Assembly: GCA_038224615.1 (NCBI GenBank)
Contig: JBBRFH010000040.1
Location: 1 to 17,041, forward strand
Direction: 5' to 3'
Source: JBBRFH01 sp038224615
GTDB lineage: Bacteria > Planctomycetota > Phycisphaerae > Tepidisphaerales > Tepidisphaeraceae
Length of the DNA: 17,041 bases
The notes under the pieces: model-generated
Seen by the model: the letters and a program-made list of their open reading frames with translations, nothing else
Databases searched by the model: none
What the model was told of the DNA's origin: nothing
Shown here: piece by piece, positions 9,001 to 13,922 of the stretch
Position numbering within the stretch: the stretch's first letter is position 1
How the letters are laid out: each line of letters begins with the position of its first letter
Position numbers and translations under genes: made by a program

Positions 9001-9454
9001 CAACATGAAATACCCCGGCCGTCGTGCGCCGATCGGATCGCGGGTTGTGCAGCACGCCCTGCTGCGTGCGATAGCTTTCGAGGATATCGTTCTTGAACTT
9101 GTCTGCGTGGATCGGGATCGAAAGCTCCCGCGCCAGACCATGTCGATCAAGAATCATTGCCTTCGTCGGCAGCGCGATCAACTTGTGATCGATGACCTCG
9201 GCAAACGTCTTATTGAGAAATCGCTGGATGCGCTCGTCGGCCGGACAAAGATAGTTGCGCAGCAGGCGCGCAAACTCCTTGTAATGCGCCAACAGGTCGC
9301 TGGCGAACGACACCAGGCTTGAATCCGCCGCCCCACCTGCGGGGGCGTGGTCAAGCGACGCGAGTTTGAGGTTGATGTAGCGGATAACGTCCCGGCGATC
9401 CGGCACAAAGTTCGTGCCGTCCGGGTTCAGGCCGAGTGTTCGTTGACGATCCAT
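6002..9454 (-). CDS. Probable PPi-type phosphoenolpyruvate carboxykinase (diphosphate)
   Basis: 1150 residues from the ATG at 9454, the size of the PPi-dependent PEP carboxykinases described from Entamoeba and Propionibacterium and about twice that of ATP or GTP types. The best motif is NYFGYCKKEVKTQ: Tyr335, Gly337, Lys340, Lys341 have the Y-x-G-x-x-K-K spacing of the PEP/metal-binding motif in ATP-type enzymes (YAGEMKK in E. coli). His361 lies 20 residues after Lys341, close to the spacing of the next metal ligand, but this is tentative. Two other Gly/Lys/Ser clusters are conserved-looking: SGGGKSEISKS (residues 490-500) and SLTGKSPSTTG (862-872). There is no signal peptide or membrane segment, so it is cytoplasmic. 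The reaction would be oxaloacetate + PPi <-> PEP + Pi + CO2. The longer in-frame start at 9676 would overlap the divergent gene, so I reject it. The family call rests on motifs and length recalled from memory, not an alignment. Confidence 0.68.
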   Translation of the reverse strand: MDRQRTLGLNPDGTNFVPDRRDVIRYINLKLASLDHAPAGGAADSSLVSFASDLLAHYKEFARLLRNYLCPADERIQRFLNKTFAEVIDHKLIALPTKAMILDRHGLARELSIPIHADKFKNDILESYRTQQGVLHNPRSDRRTTAGVFHVADFGLPVPGDKLAVPIVTYARLLEAALRPPGNLLQLPFTGTEAKPVETWCTLLLRPTVAPEVPGLRPRKQMETRFFAPGGLVCNLDFVESIFGNAGDPYLPENDAGLDAEHWTGHTGCVILAPHIVGLNKKALGLPHVSEAGDRAKREGMCWTTEDEKYNNGQPFKIALRSKAGVMVTIISDNYFGYCKKEVKTQISFSANLSGLSEEEHAGGALAVTSFNHGDYFKLDQKVLDQGYTFVNAMTLLGDRVDVHVEGYAIDTQDPSIIYVHEAAEFDAKTQTVTLRKDGRTNTLKLLPDTVYVLPIGYKLRYERHPGAPSWRLVGTRAEGTVCHKPCTVSGGGKSEISKSIGESIVYGPIYVADFKKDLDIVEAIFTKDYSVRFRSPPPPAFANKPSRLVLSPQRSLGSVIKLLSHSDEYKPEYNAWLDSIPGHIRAIAFIIKRFYDAKWGADWRSHFSVDEVNGQPGHELKLNGRKLVGSYLRVGFSPDGNWRLYKLRQDFIAASKVQFEDDITASITVPTHDVVGGPLFIEAPSVKLLENTEARLFQRPDDAVHPGLDRQTEFDMSQEGLFASNYQPLTGGDAKAMVENVQQFEFFSEPMKTTLRDASLDRDSFLICSAKPRIVDGKPTKNPRYLQTRPDYQRPREATLAGISARLYRRVPMGEPVTFPVTSVLCGRRNNPGEPGIRPLAVYNPIHYQELPELFMDFICSLTGKSPSTTGVGSEGALTKGPFNAIRASADLNNALVSFILTGADGFCTASGYVGPNCRVDHDVSLLIPEIWCRMRPAEHTAKYLIEHKCLERMADFMHNGKPVLASRLGWRVNERFVAHFFGRVFDNPVAVFPPEMLRPEDQDIEQFVDGVNNIAEAQQRVARMYMEDGSVDDLCPPLQSLIHIMVDGQHNEMKIDDPKLRTMFTRSYLLESDWYQQRLKRQQRIDQLHLERHHAYIKTRRDHLGDDIDSCAMCDERMTWLEKELSRVKSPAYIEALTGTIGADAVAE

Positions 9455-9503
9455 AGGTTTCTCAGTCGCAGTCAGAGTTGGTGCAGCATAGGATGAAGCG
9501 AAC

Positions 9504-10220
9504 GTGACAGAAAATCCACCTCGCAATCCCGGAAACGTAACGAATCTTGCCGCACCTGACCGGGTCCGCTGGCTCGCAGTGCTGCGATCCCTGCTCAACG
9601 GGCCGGTGCAAAGCCCCACCATCGACCTTCGCGCAGCCTTGAAAATGGCCGAGGGACACAACCGTGCATTCGTCATCGCCTGCCTGCGCGGGGTTCATTC
9701 GGCGCGATCCGGGAGCGCAACCGGCATCGATTTTGGACTGCCGCGCATGCCCCTTCCCCTGCCGGCGTCACAGGGGAGCCGGGCATCGGAACTCGTCTGG
9801 CTCGCCTACCTGAAGTTCGTCATGGGTGACCCATCGGCCGCCGCATGGCTCGGGGCGGCGTGCGATGCGCTCGATCCGACCGCTTTGAAGACCACCGCTT
9901 CCGATAACCCGGAGCCGTGGTGGCAAAATGAAATGCTCATGTTGCACGCGCTGCACTCGTACGCGCTCATCCACCGCGACGGTCGTGCGATCGCGAAAAC
10001 GCTCGCGTGTGCCGATTTCCACATTCGAGAGATCCAGCCCGATCATGCGACAAATGAACCGTGGGCCGCGCACGCGTACGCCAGCCACATTGATGGCCGG
10101 GTCACCGCCGAGACGCTGCTGCACAGCGCCCAGATCCAGAACGCCGGGAAGCTGACCGAAGTGTCGCGGCTCATCGTCTCCGACGCAGTCGCCGCGCTGG
10201 AAGCCGCCGCCAGTGCGTGA
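9504..10220 (+). CDS. Hypothetical alanine-rich helical protein
   Basis: 238 residues from a GTG at 9504 with a weak purine-rich stretch (AGGATGAAG) upstream. No signal peptide, no membrane segment. The composition (many Ala and Leu, repeated phrases such as LVWLAYLKFVMGDPSAAAWL and MLHALHSYALIHRDGRA) suggests a mostly helical, possibly TPR-like fold, but I see no catalytic motif and do not recognise the family. Its start is only 49 bases from that of the PPi-PEPCK-like gene on the other strand, so the two probably share a compact divergent promoter region. The Trm112-like gene starts 13 bases after its stop. Confidence 0.7.
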   Translation: MTENPPRNPGNVTNLAAPDRVRWLAVLRSLLNGPVQSPTIDLRAALKMAEGHNRAFVIACLRGVHSARSGSATGIDFGLPRMPLPLPASQGSRASELVWLAYLKFVMGDPSAAAWLGAACDALDPTALKTTASDNPEPWWQNEMLMLHALHSYALIHRDGRAIAKTLACADFHIREIQPDHATNEPWAAHAYASHIDGRVTAETLLHSAQIQNAGKLTEVSRLIVSDAVAALEAAASA

Positions 10221-10233
10221 TACGCTCGGCTTC

Positions 10234-10476
10234 ATGCAAGAGCAGCAGCCAACCCCCGCGCCGCCGCGCACGATCGACGAGCAACTCCTCGGCATGCTGC
10301 GGTGCCCCATCACCATGAGCAAGCTACGCCTCGAAGGCGACGTCCTCGTCAGCGAAGTCGGCGGACTGCGCTACCCGGTTAAGGACGGCATCCCCGTCAT
10401 GTTGCCCGAAGAGGCCCAGTTGCCTGAAGGCGTCGCCTCCCTCGACGATTTCCGAAAACGCTTCGGCCGACGTTGA
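10234..10476 (+). CDS. Trm112/UPF0434 (YcaR-like) family small protein
   Basis: 80 residues from the ATG at 10234; a GTG at 10213 would overlap the preceding gene. The core LLGMLRCPITMSKLRLEG...LRYPVKDGIPVMLPEEA follows the YcaR/Trm112 plan of a Leu-x-CP segment, a short beta sheet and the closing DGIPVML. The family usually carries a CPxC pair; here the second cysteine is replaced (CPIT), so zinc binding by this site is doubtful. Eukaryotic and archaeal Trm112 activates methyltransferases; the bacterial role is not settled. It probably shares a transcript with the upstream hypothetical gene. Confidence 0.85.
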   Translation: MQEQQPTPAPPRTIDEQLLGMLRCPITMSKLRLEGDVLVSEVGGLRYPVKDGIPVMLPEEAQLPEGVASLDDFRKRFGRR

Positions 10477-10496
10477 TGGAGACCGGATGACTCTCG

Positions 10497-10519
10497 GCAT
10501 CATGCAGCGCGCGTGATGC
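10497..10519. terminator. Possible hairpin between convergent genes
   Basis: Arms 10497-10505 and 10511-10519 can form a 9-base-pair stem with one G-U pair around the 5-base loop AGCGC. It lies in the 51-base gap between the stops of the Trm112-like gene (10476) and the Amt-like gene (10528). There is no T-run, so termination is an inference from position and folding. Confidence 0.4.
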
Positions 10520-10527
10520 AGCCGAAC

Positions 10528-11727
10528 TCAAAGCTCGCGCAGGTGATAACTCTTGATCGTCGTCTGCTGGAAGTCCGGATATGCATTGAGATCGAGTTCC
10601 GACAGGTCCGTGCCGTCGAACTCCGCATCTTCCGAAATTCGCATCGCGCCGCGCTGACGGCAGACATTAAAGACGCCCCAAGTGACGGCCGCCGCGACCG
10701 CAGCGCCGGCGGAGGCAAGTGCGAGATTGGCGCCGAGCGAGCCGAATCGCTGTCCCGCCGTTGCGCCCGTTTGGAGCAGCGCCGCGGCGATGAGTCCGAG
10801 CAGCCCGCCGAAGAAGTACGACGTGATGCTGCCTGTGACGTCATCGATGCGAAGTCGTGTTTCGACAAGAATCACCAATGACGGCGCGACAGCCCCGGCA
10901 ATCGTGCCTACCAGCACCGCTCCCCACGTCGGCCCGCCCGCCGCGCCTGCGGCACAAAGACCGGCGATCGCCGCGCTGATGGCCAGACCGGTATCGACTT
11001 TACCGAATCGCACCCGTCCGAACGTCGCACCCGCCACCGACGCGGCACTTGCGCCAAGCATCGCAGCACCCGAACTGCTGACGAGCGTAAACCCGAGCAC
11101 CAGCACCAGCACGCCGAACAGTTGGAACGAAACATTGTGCCCCGGGACGAAATTGCACGACAGATCACGGTTGAATTTGCCCTTGCGTGGCCCCACCAGT
11201 AGCGCCGCGACCAGTGCGACCGCCCCGCCGATTACACTGCCCAGGCCGACGCCGGCATCAGCAGTCGCGATCTGCATCTTCATCGACAGCGCCACCGCAA
11301 CGTAGCCGATTACCGGCACCACGAACGCCGCCAGCAGCGCCGAAACAATCAGCATCGGCATCAGCCGCGACCGCTCGGCGACCGCGCCGTGGAGAGCGCC
11401 GGTCGCGATGACCAGGGTCGGCAACAATCGAAACGCGACCGACGCCTCAGCGCTGATCCCGAACAGGTGCGACAAGTTGATGAACCGATCAGAAGCCACG
11501 GCAGGCACGAATACAGCGCCGACTGCCCAAAGCGACAGTGTGACGACGGCCAGGTCCAGCAGCATCCGCATCGCCGCCGCAGCGGCGTTCTTGCTGCGAA
11601 CCGAGCCGACGATGAGCAACGCCTGTCCAAGACGAACCAGCAGCACCATGATCGCCGCAGATGCAACGACTGAGGACGTATCTATATCCGGCATGGCCGG
11701 TGTTCTATCGGATTCCTCGCCCGGCAT
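10528..11727 (-). CDS. Amt-family (ammonium transporter-like) membrane protein lacking both channel histidines
   Basis: 399 residues with about ten or eleven hydrophobic segments. Family landmarks in order are VGSVRSKNAAAAAM (residues 40-53), GALHGAVAERSR (110-121), DAGVGLGSVIGGAVALV followed by GPRKGKF (157-184), VPGHNVSFQLFG (194-205), DDVTGSITSYFFGGLLG (295-311) and an Amt-type cytoplasmic tail with GTDLSELDLNAYPDF (372-386). In E. coli AmtB the twin histidines lie in VVHINA and VFGVHGVGG-type motifs; aligned by eye these positions are Ser164 and Tyr304 here. The GWFGFN segment is also altered (GFTLVSSSG). The protein is thus an Amt homologue, but ammonium conduction is uncertain; sensing or another substrate is possible. 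An in-frame ATG at 11694 is an alternative start. It follows the moaB remnant by 15 bases. Confidence 0.8.
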   Translation of the reverse strand: MPGEESDRTPAMPDIDTSSVVASAAIMVLLVRLGQALLIVGSVRSKNAAAAAMRMLLDLAVVTLSLWAVGAVFVPAVASDRFINLSHLFGISAEASVAFRLLPTLVIATGALHGAVAERSRLMPMLIVSALLAAFVVPVIGYVAVALSMKMQIATADAGVGLGSVIGGAVALVAALLVGPRKGKFNRDLSCNFVPGHNVSFQLFGVLVLVLGFTLVSSSGAAMLGASAASVAGATFGRVRFGKVDTGLAISAAIAGLCAAGAAGGPTWGAVLVGTIAGAVAPSLVILVETRLRIDDVTGSITSYFFGGLLGLIAAALLQTGATAGQRFGSLGANLALASAGAAVAAAVTWGVFNVCRQRGAMRISEDAEFDGTDLSELDLNAYPDFQQTTIKSYHLREL

Positions 11728-11742
11728 CCATCGCTAAGCACG

Positions 11743-11883
11743 TCAGTGCGACAACTGCTCAATCAGATGCCACAATTCGGGCAGAATCAATTTGGTCATC
11801 GCCAACTCGACGGCGGTGGTCGATCCGGGCACCGCCAGCACGATTTTGCCGCGAGCAACTCCCCCGATCGCCCGGCTGAGCAT
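11743..11883 (-). pseudogene. Orphan C-terminal fragment of MoaB/MogA-type molybdenum cofactor protein
   Basis: An open frame of 46 residues starting with ATG at 11883. It contains MLSRAIGGVARGKIVLAVPG and then STTAVELAMTKLILPELWHL. This matches the C-terminal third of MoaB/MogA proteins (LSRA-x-AG ... PGS-x-AV ... ILPEL-x-HL). The family is normally about 160-180 residues and uses its N-terminal two thirds, with the GGTG motif, to bind molybdopterin; none of that is found in any frame upstream, where a lipoprotein gene begins instead. The lipoprotein stop is in the same frame only one codon before this ATG. The likeliest reading is a remnant left by a deletion or replacement. It could still be translated as a short peptide through coupling. 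Confidence 0.7.
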
Positions 11884-11886
11884 CGC

Positions 11887-12312
11887 TCACCGGCGAACCG
11901 TCTCCCCACTCCGGTTGATGACAAAGCGGCTCGCGCCCTCAGGCAGCTCGATGTCGGTGCGATTCGGCGAATCGCGGCCGATTGCAAAGAGCTCCTCCAG
12001 CGTCTTGCGTCCGCGGTAGACACGCAGCACTGCGCTCACGCCCGGGTCGAATGTCCCTTTCACGTCCGCGCCGAGTTGCTCGCCGGGCAGGACGACGATG
12101 CCCTTCAGTCGCGCTGTCTCCGGAAACTTCAGCATCATCGCCAGATCCTCGGGAGGCAGCCACGCGGTTTCCATGGGCGGGCCGTTCTTCGTCAACCAGA
12201 GCGTCATCGGCTCGGCGTACTCGTTTTTCACCGTGACCGAGTAAGAACGTGTCGTCGAACAACCGACAACCGGAACCATCAGGAGCGAGAGAAGCAGGAG
12301 CGGTCGGAGCAT
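11887..12312 (-). CDS. Small putative lipoprotein of unknown function
   Basis: 141 residues. The N-terminus has a leucine-rich signal peptide ending in the lipobox Val-Val-Gly-Cys (Cys18), so it should be lipid-anchored outside the cytoplasm. The mature part begins YSVTVKNEYAEPMTLWLTK and reads like a small beta-rich domain; no family recognised. The start has no strong ribosome site. Its TGA is followed, after one codon and in the same frame, by the ATG of the moaB fragment; readthrough of this one stop would fuse the two. It lies 101 bases downstream of the DUF3891 gene on the same strand. Confidence 0.72.
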   Translation of the reverse strand: MLRPLLLLSLLMVPVVGCSTTRSYSVTVKNEYAEPMTLWLTKNGPPMETAWLPPEDLAMMLKFPETARLKGIVVLPGEQLGADVKGTFDPGVSAVLRVYRGRKTLEELFAIGRDSPNRTDIELPEGASRFVINRSGETVRR

Positions 12313-12413
12313 CGCCGCATCTTAACCGGCGGCGATGAAACGCGAAGGCGCGGAGCGACGAAGAAACGGCGCGCGCCATCGGCTGCATCGTCGCCCGGGC
12401 GCGGTTCCATCAA
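12313..12413. other. Gap of 101 bases between the DUF3891 and lipoprotein genes
   Basis: I looked here for the missing N-terminal part of MoaB in all three minus frames and did not find it. No hairpin terminator is obvious. Confidence 0.5.
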
Positions 12414-13253
12414 TCACGAGCTGCGGAGCGTCGCCTCGAATTGCTGCACCTGCGCCGCGGCAAGCGCCGCGTGCAGGTCATCGTCACCGGTGTATGGCCG
12501 GCTTGGAATGGCGCGGAAGGGAATGCTGACGCGAATCTCCTTTTCGTCGAACGGCCAGGGCTTCACGAGCAGCAAGTCGCGCGACGGTCGGTGCAGTTGC
12601 AGCGTCACCGTGCTGGCGCCTGGCCTGGTATGGAACGGGCTGGCGGCGTTGGGCGGGGGCTGGTTGCAGCAGATCGCCAGGCTCAAGCCGTCCATCGCCT
12701 GCAAGAGGCGGAAATTGAACTTCAACTGTTCTTCGGCCTCGTCGGTCCAGCCTTCCGCCATTCCAAGACGCAACGGCCTGTCGATGCGCAGGCCGAGTCT
12801 GGAGCGCAAGCCTTCGAGCAGCTCAATCACTGCGTGCTGGAACTTGTTGAGGTCGAACTGCTGCCGCATCTGCTGGACGTCGAACCGCGACGGCTGGTTC
12901 TGCGACACGCTGAGCGCCGACAGCCCCAATGCGTGCAGGCACGCTAGCAGCCCGGCGTATGCATCCACCGCAGCGGCGCCGCGGGCACTGGCGAGCCACA
13001 CCTTGTGCGCGATCGCCCGTGGCGTTTCAAAGACATCCAGCGGGAGTCTGGCCGGCGAGAGCGTCGGCGCGTCATCGTGCAACGGCCAACCGCTGTCATG
13101 CTCGGCGATCCCGATAAGCACCGACTCGCGCGGCTCGGGCTTGGCGAACTGCGCATTACCGATCTGTCGAGCCAACTCGGCCGACAGCCGCGCGTGGTCG
13201 TCCTGTCGGAAAAGCCAAAACTGATCGCCTTCTAGCCGTCGAATCATTCGCAA
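12414..13253 (-). CDS. DUF3891 family protein
   Basis: 279 residues, cytoplasmic. The start MIRRLEGDQFWLFRQDDHARL and the motif AEHDSGW (residues 50-56) are characteristic of DUF3891, a family with no established biochemical role. The His-Asp pair in HDSGW and the QxDHA element look like metal or catalytic positions by analogy with helical HD-type proteins, but this is inference. Start may be the ATG at 13253 or the one two codons later. It heads the minus-strand cluster with the small lipoprotein, moaB remnant and Amt-like gene; its upstream region is shared, head to head, with the tRNA-Glu gene. Confidence 0.85.
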   Translation of the reverse strand: MRMIRRLEGDQFWLFRQDDHARLSAELARQIGNAQFAKPEPRESVLIGIAEHDSGWPLHDDAPTLSPARLPLDVFETPRAIAHKVWLASARGAAAVDAYAGLLACLHALGLSALSVSQNQPSRFDVQQMRQQFDLNKFQHAVIELLEGLRSRLGLRIDRPLRLGMAEGWTDEAEEQLKFNFRLLQAMDGLSLAICCNQPPPNAASPFHTRPGASTVTLQLHRPSRDLLLVKPWPFDEKEIRVSIPFRAIPSRPYTGDDDLHAALAAAQVQQFEATLRSS

Positions 13254-13309
13254 TCCAGTATACGGAGGTGAAGCCCTAACCGTCGAACGCGCGTTTTCTC
13301 CGCTCAGAC

Positions 13310-13338
13310 TTGACGGCGCGCCTGCGAGCTTTCATACT
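13310..13338 (+). promoter_or_regulatory. Sigma-70-like promoter of tRNA-Glu
   Basis: TTGACG (13310-13315) and CATACT (13333-13338) are separated by 17 bases. The predicted start point near 13345 is about 10 bases before the mature tRNA 5' end, a usual arrangement for a single tRNA gene. Confidence 0.65.
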
Positions 13339-13354
13339 ACGCGCCTCGCTAAAC

Positions 13355-13427
13355 GGCCCCATCGTCTAGCGGCCCAGGACACTGCCCTCTCACGGCGGCG
13401 ACAGGGGTTCAAATCCCCTTGGGGTCA
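13355..13427 (+). tRNA. tRNA-Glu (anticodon CTC)
   Basis: 73 bases folding into a full cloverleaf: acceptor GGCCCCA with TGGGGTC (one G-U pair), D arm GTC/GAC, anticodon stem CTGCC/GGCGG with loop CTCTCAC giving anticodon CTC, five-base variable region, T arm AGGGG/CCCCT with loop TTCAAAT, and discriminator A. It decodes GAG. The 3' CCA is not encoded and would be added by the CCA-adding enzyme. Confidence 0.97.
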
Positions 13428-13430
13428 TTG

Positions 13431-13458
13431 AAAAAGCCCGGATTTTCCGGGCTTTTTT
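13431..13458 (+). terminator. Rho-independent terminator of tRNA-Glu
   Basis: A perfect 12-base-pair stem (13431-13442 with 13446-13457) with a TTT loop and a run of six Ts at 13453-13458 begins three bases after the tRNA. The A-run on the 5' side means it could also work on the opposite strand. Confidence 0.92.
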
Positions 13459-13509
13459 CATTGATCAAAAAAATTTCGGACGCAGTTTCGGGTGCCTAAA
13501 AGGACTCAC

Positions 13510-13812
13510 ATGAGTGATGACCTGTCCGCAAAGCGGCCCTTCACCCACGACGGCTCGATCTACAAGGCAGACCTGCAAATCGCCCTGCGTGATCGCCGTG
13601 GCTTGGAGCTGGCGATGTGGGCGGAGTTCGTGGACCGGATGAAGCGGGACACCCGCCGGGCAACCAATGAGCCTTTGCCCAATCCGATCAAGCATCCATG
13701 CCACGCTCCTTTGCAAATTTCTGGGTATTATCGGCCAAAGATCAAAAAAATGTGGCGAAAGAAAAGCATTTTAGGGGGGGGGGCAGCACAAACGCTGCTC
13801 TCGCCTATGTGA
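13510..13812 (+). CDS. Short hypothetical protein, possibly interrupted at a G10 tract
   Basis: 100 residues from the ATG at 13510, which has AAGGA about 7 bases upstream. The first 70 residues (MSDDLSAKRPFTHDGSIYKA... rich in Arg, Asp and Lys) look like ordinary coding sequence but match nothing I recognise. The frame then crosses ten consecutive Gs (13774-13783) and stops soon after (LLSPM). Adding one G would instead carry it into a frame that stays open to 13922, giving 137 residues. It lies directly downstream of a tRNA gene, a common integration site, but no integrase is present. It may be a relic, a variably expressed gene or a sequencing error. Confidence 0.4.
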   Translation: MSDDLSAKRPFTHDGSIYKADLQIALRDRRGLELAMWAEFVDRMKRDTRRATNEPLPNPIKHPCHAPLQISGYYRPKIKKMWRKKSILGGGAAQTLLSPM

Positions 13813-13922
13813 AGGAGTTGGAAACCGATGTGGTCATCATACTGACAAGTGAGGAGGTTCCCCTTCTCGACGGTGACGAAATACCAATTGGATGTTTACG
13901 GGAAAACGAAGGCCCAACGTAA
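13698..13922 (+). pseudogene. Open frame continuing the interrupted hypothetical gene past the G10 tract
   Basis: This frame encodes STNAALAYVKELETDVVIIL and then TSEEVPLLDGDEIPIGCLRE after the G run, more protein-like than the C-terminus of the upstream frame (RKKSILGGGAAQTLLSPM). It has no ribosome site of its own, so it is better read as the displaced 3' half of the gene starting at 13510. Its last 86 bases lie antisense to the 3' end of the toroid-like gene, so at most one of the two is likely to be constrained there. Confidence 0.3.
13774..13783. repeat. Homopolymer run of ten Gs
   Basis: G10 following ATTTTA inside the hypothetical gene. Runs of this length are prone to slippage in replication and transcription and to base-count errors in sequencing. 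Confidence 0.95.

Noticed and set aside
9455..9676. N-terminal extension of the PPi-PEPCK-like gene to a start at 9676
   Set aside because: It would overlap the divergent gene from 9504, and the added residues look like non-coding translation; the ATG at 9454 gives the family length.
11746..13224. A 492-residue open frame on the plus strand
   Set aside because: It runs antisense through the moaB remnant, lipoprotein and DUF3891 genes, is rich in Arg, Ser and Cys, and shows no motif; a GC-rich shadow.
13355..13427. tRNA-Glu as an att site with a second copy of its 3' end in the window
   Set aside because: I looked for a direct repeat of the TTCAAATCCCC...GGGGTCA end to the right of the tRNA and did not see one; no integrase either.
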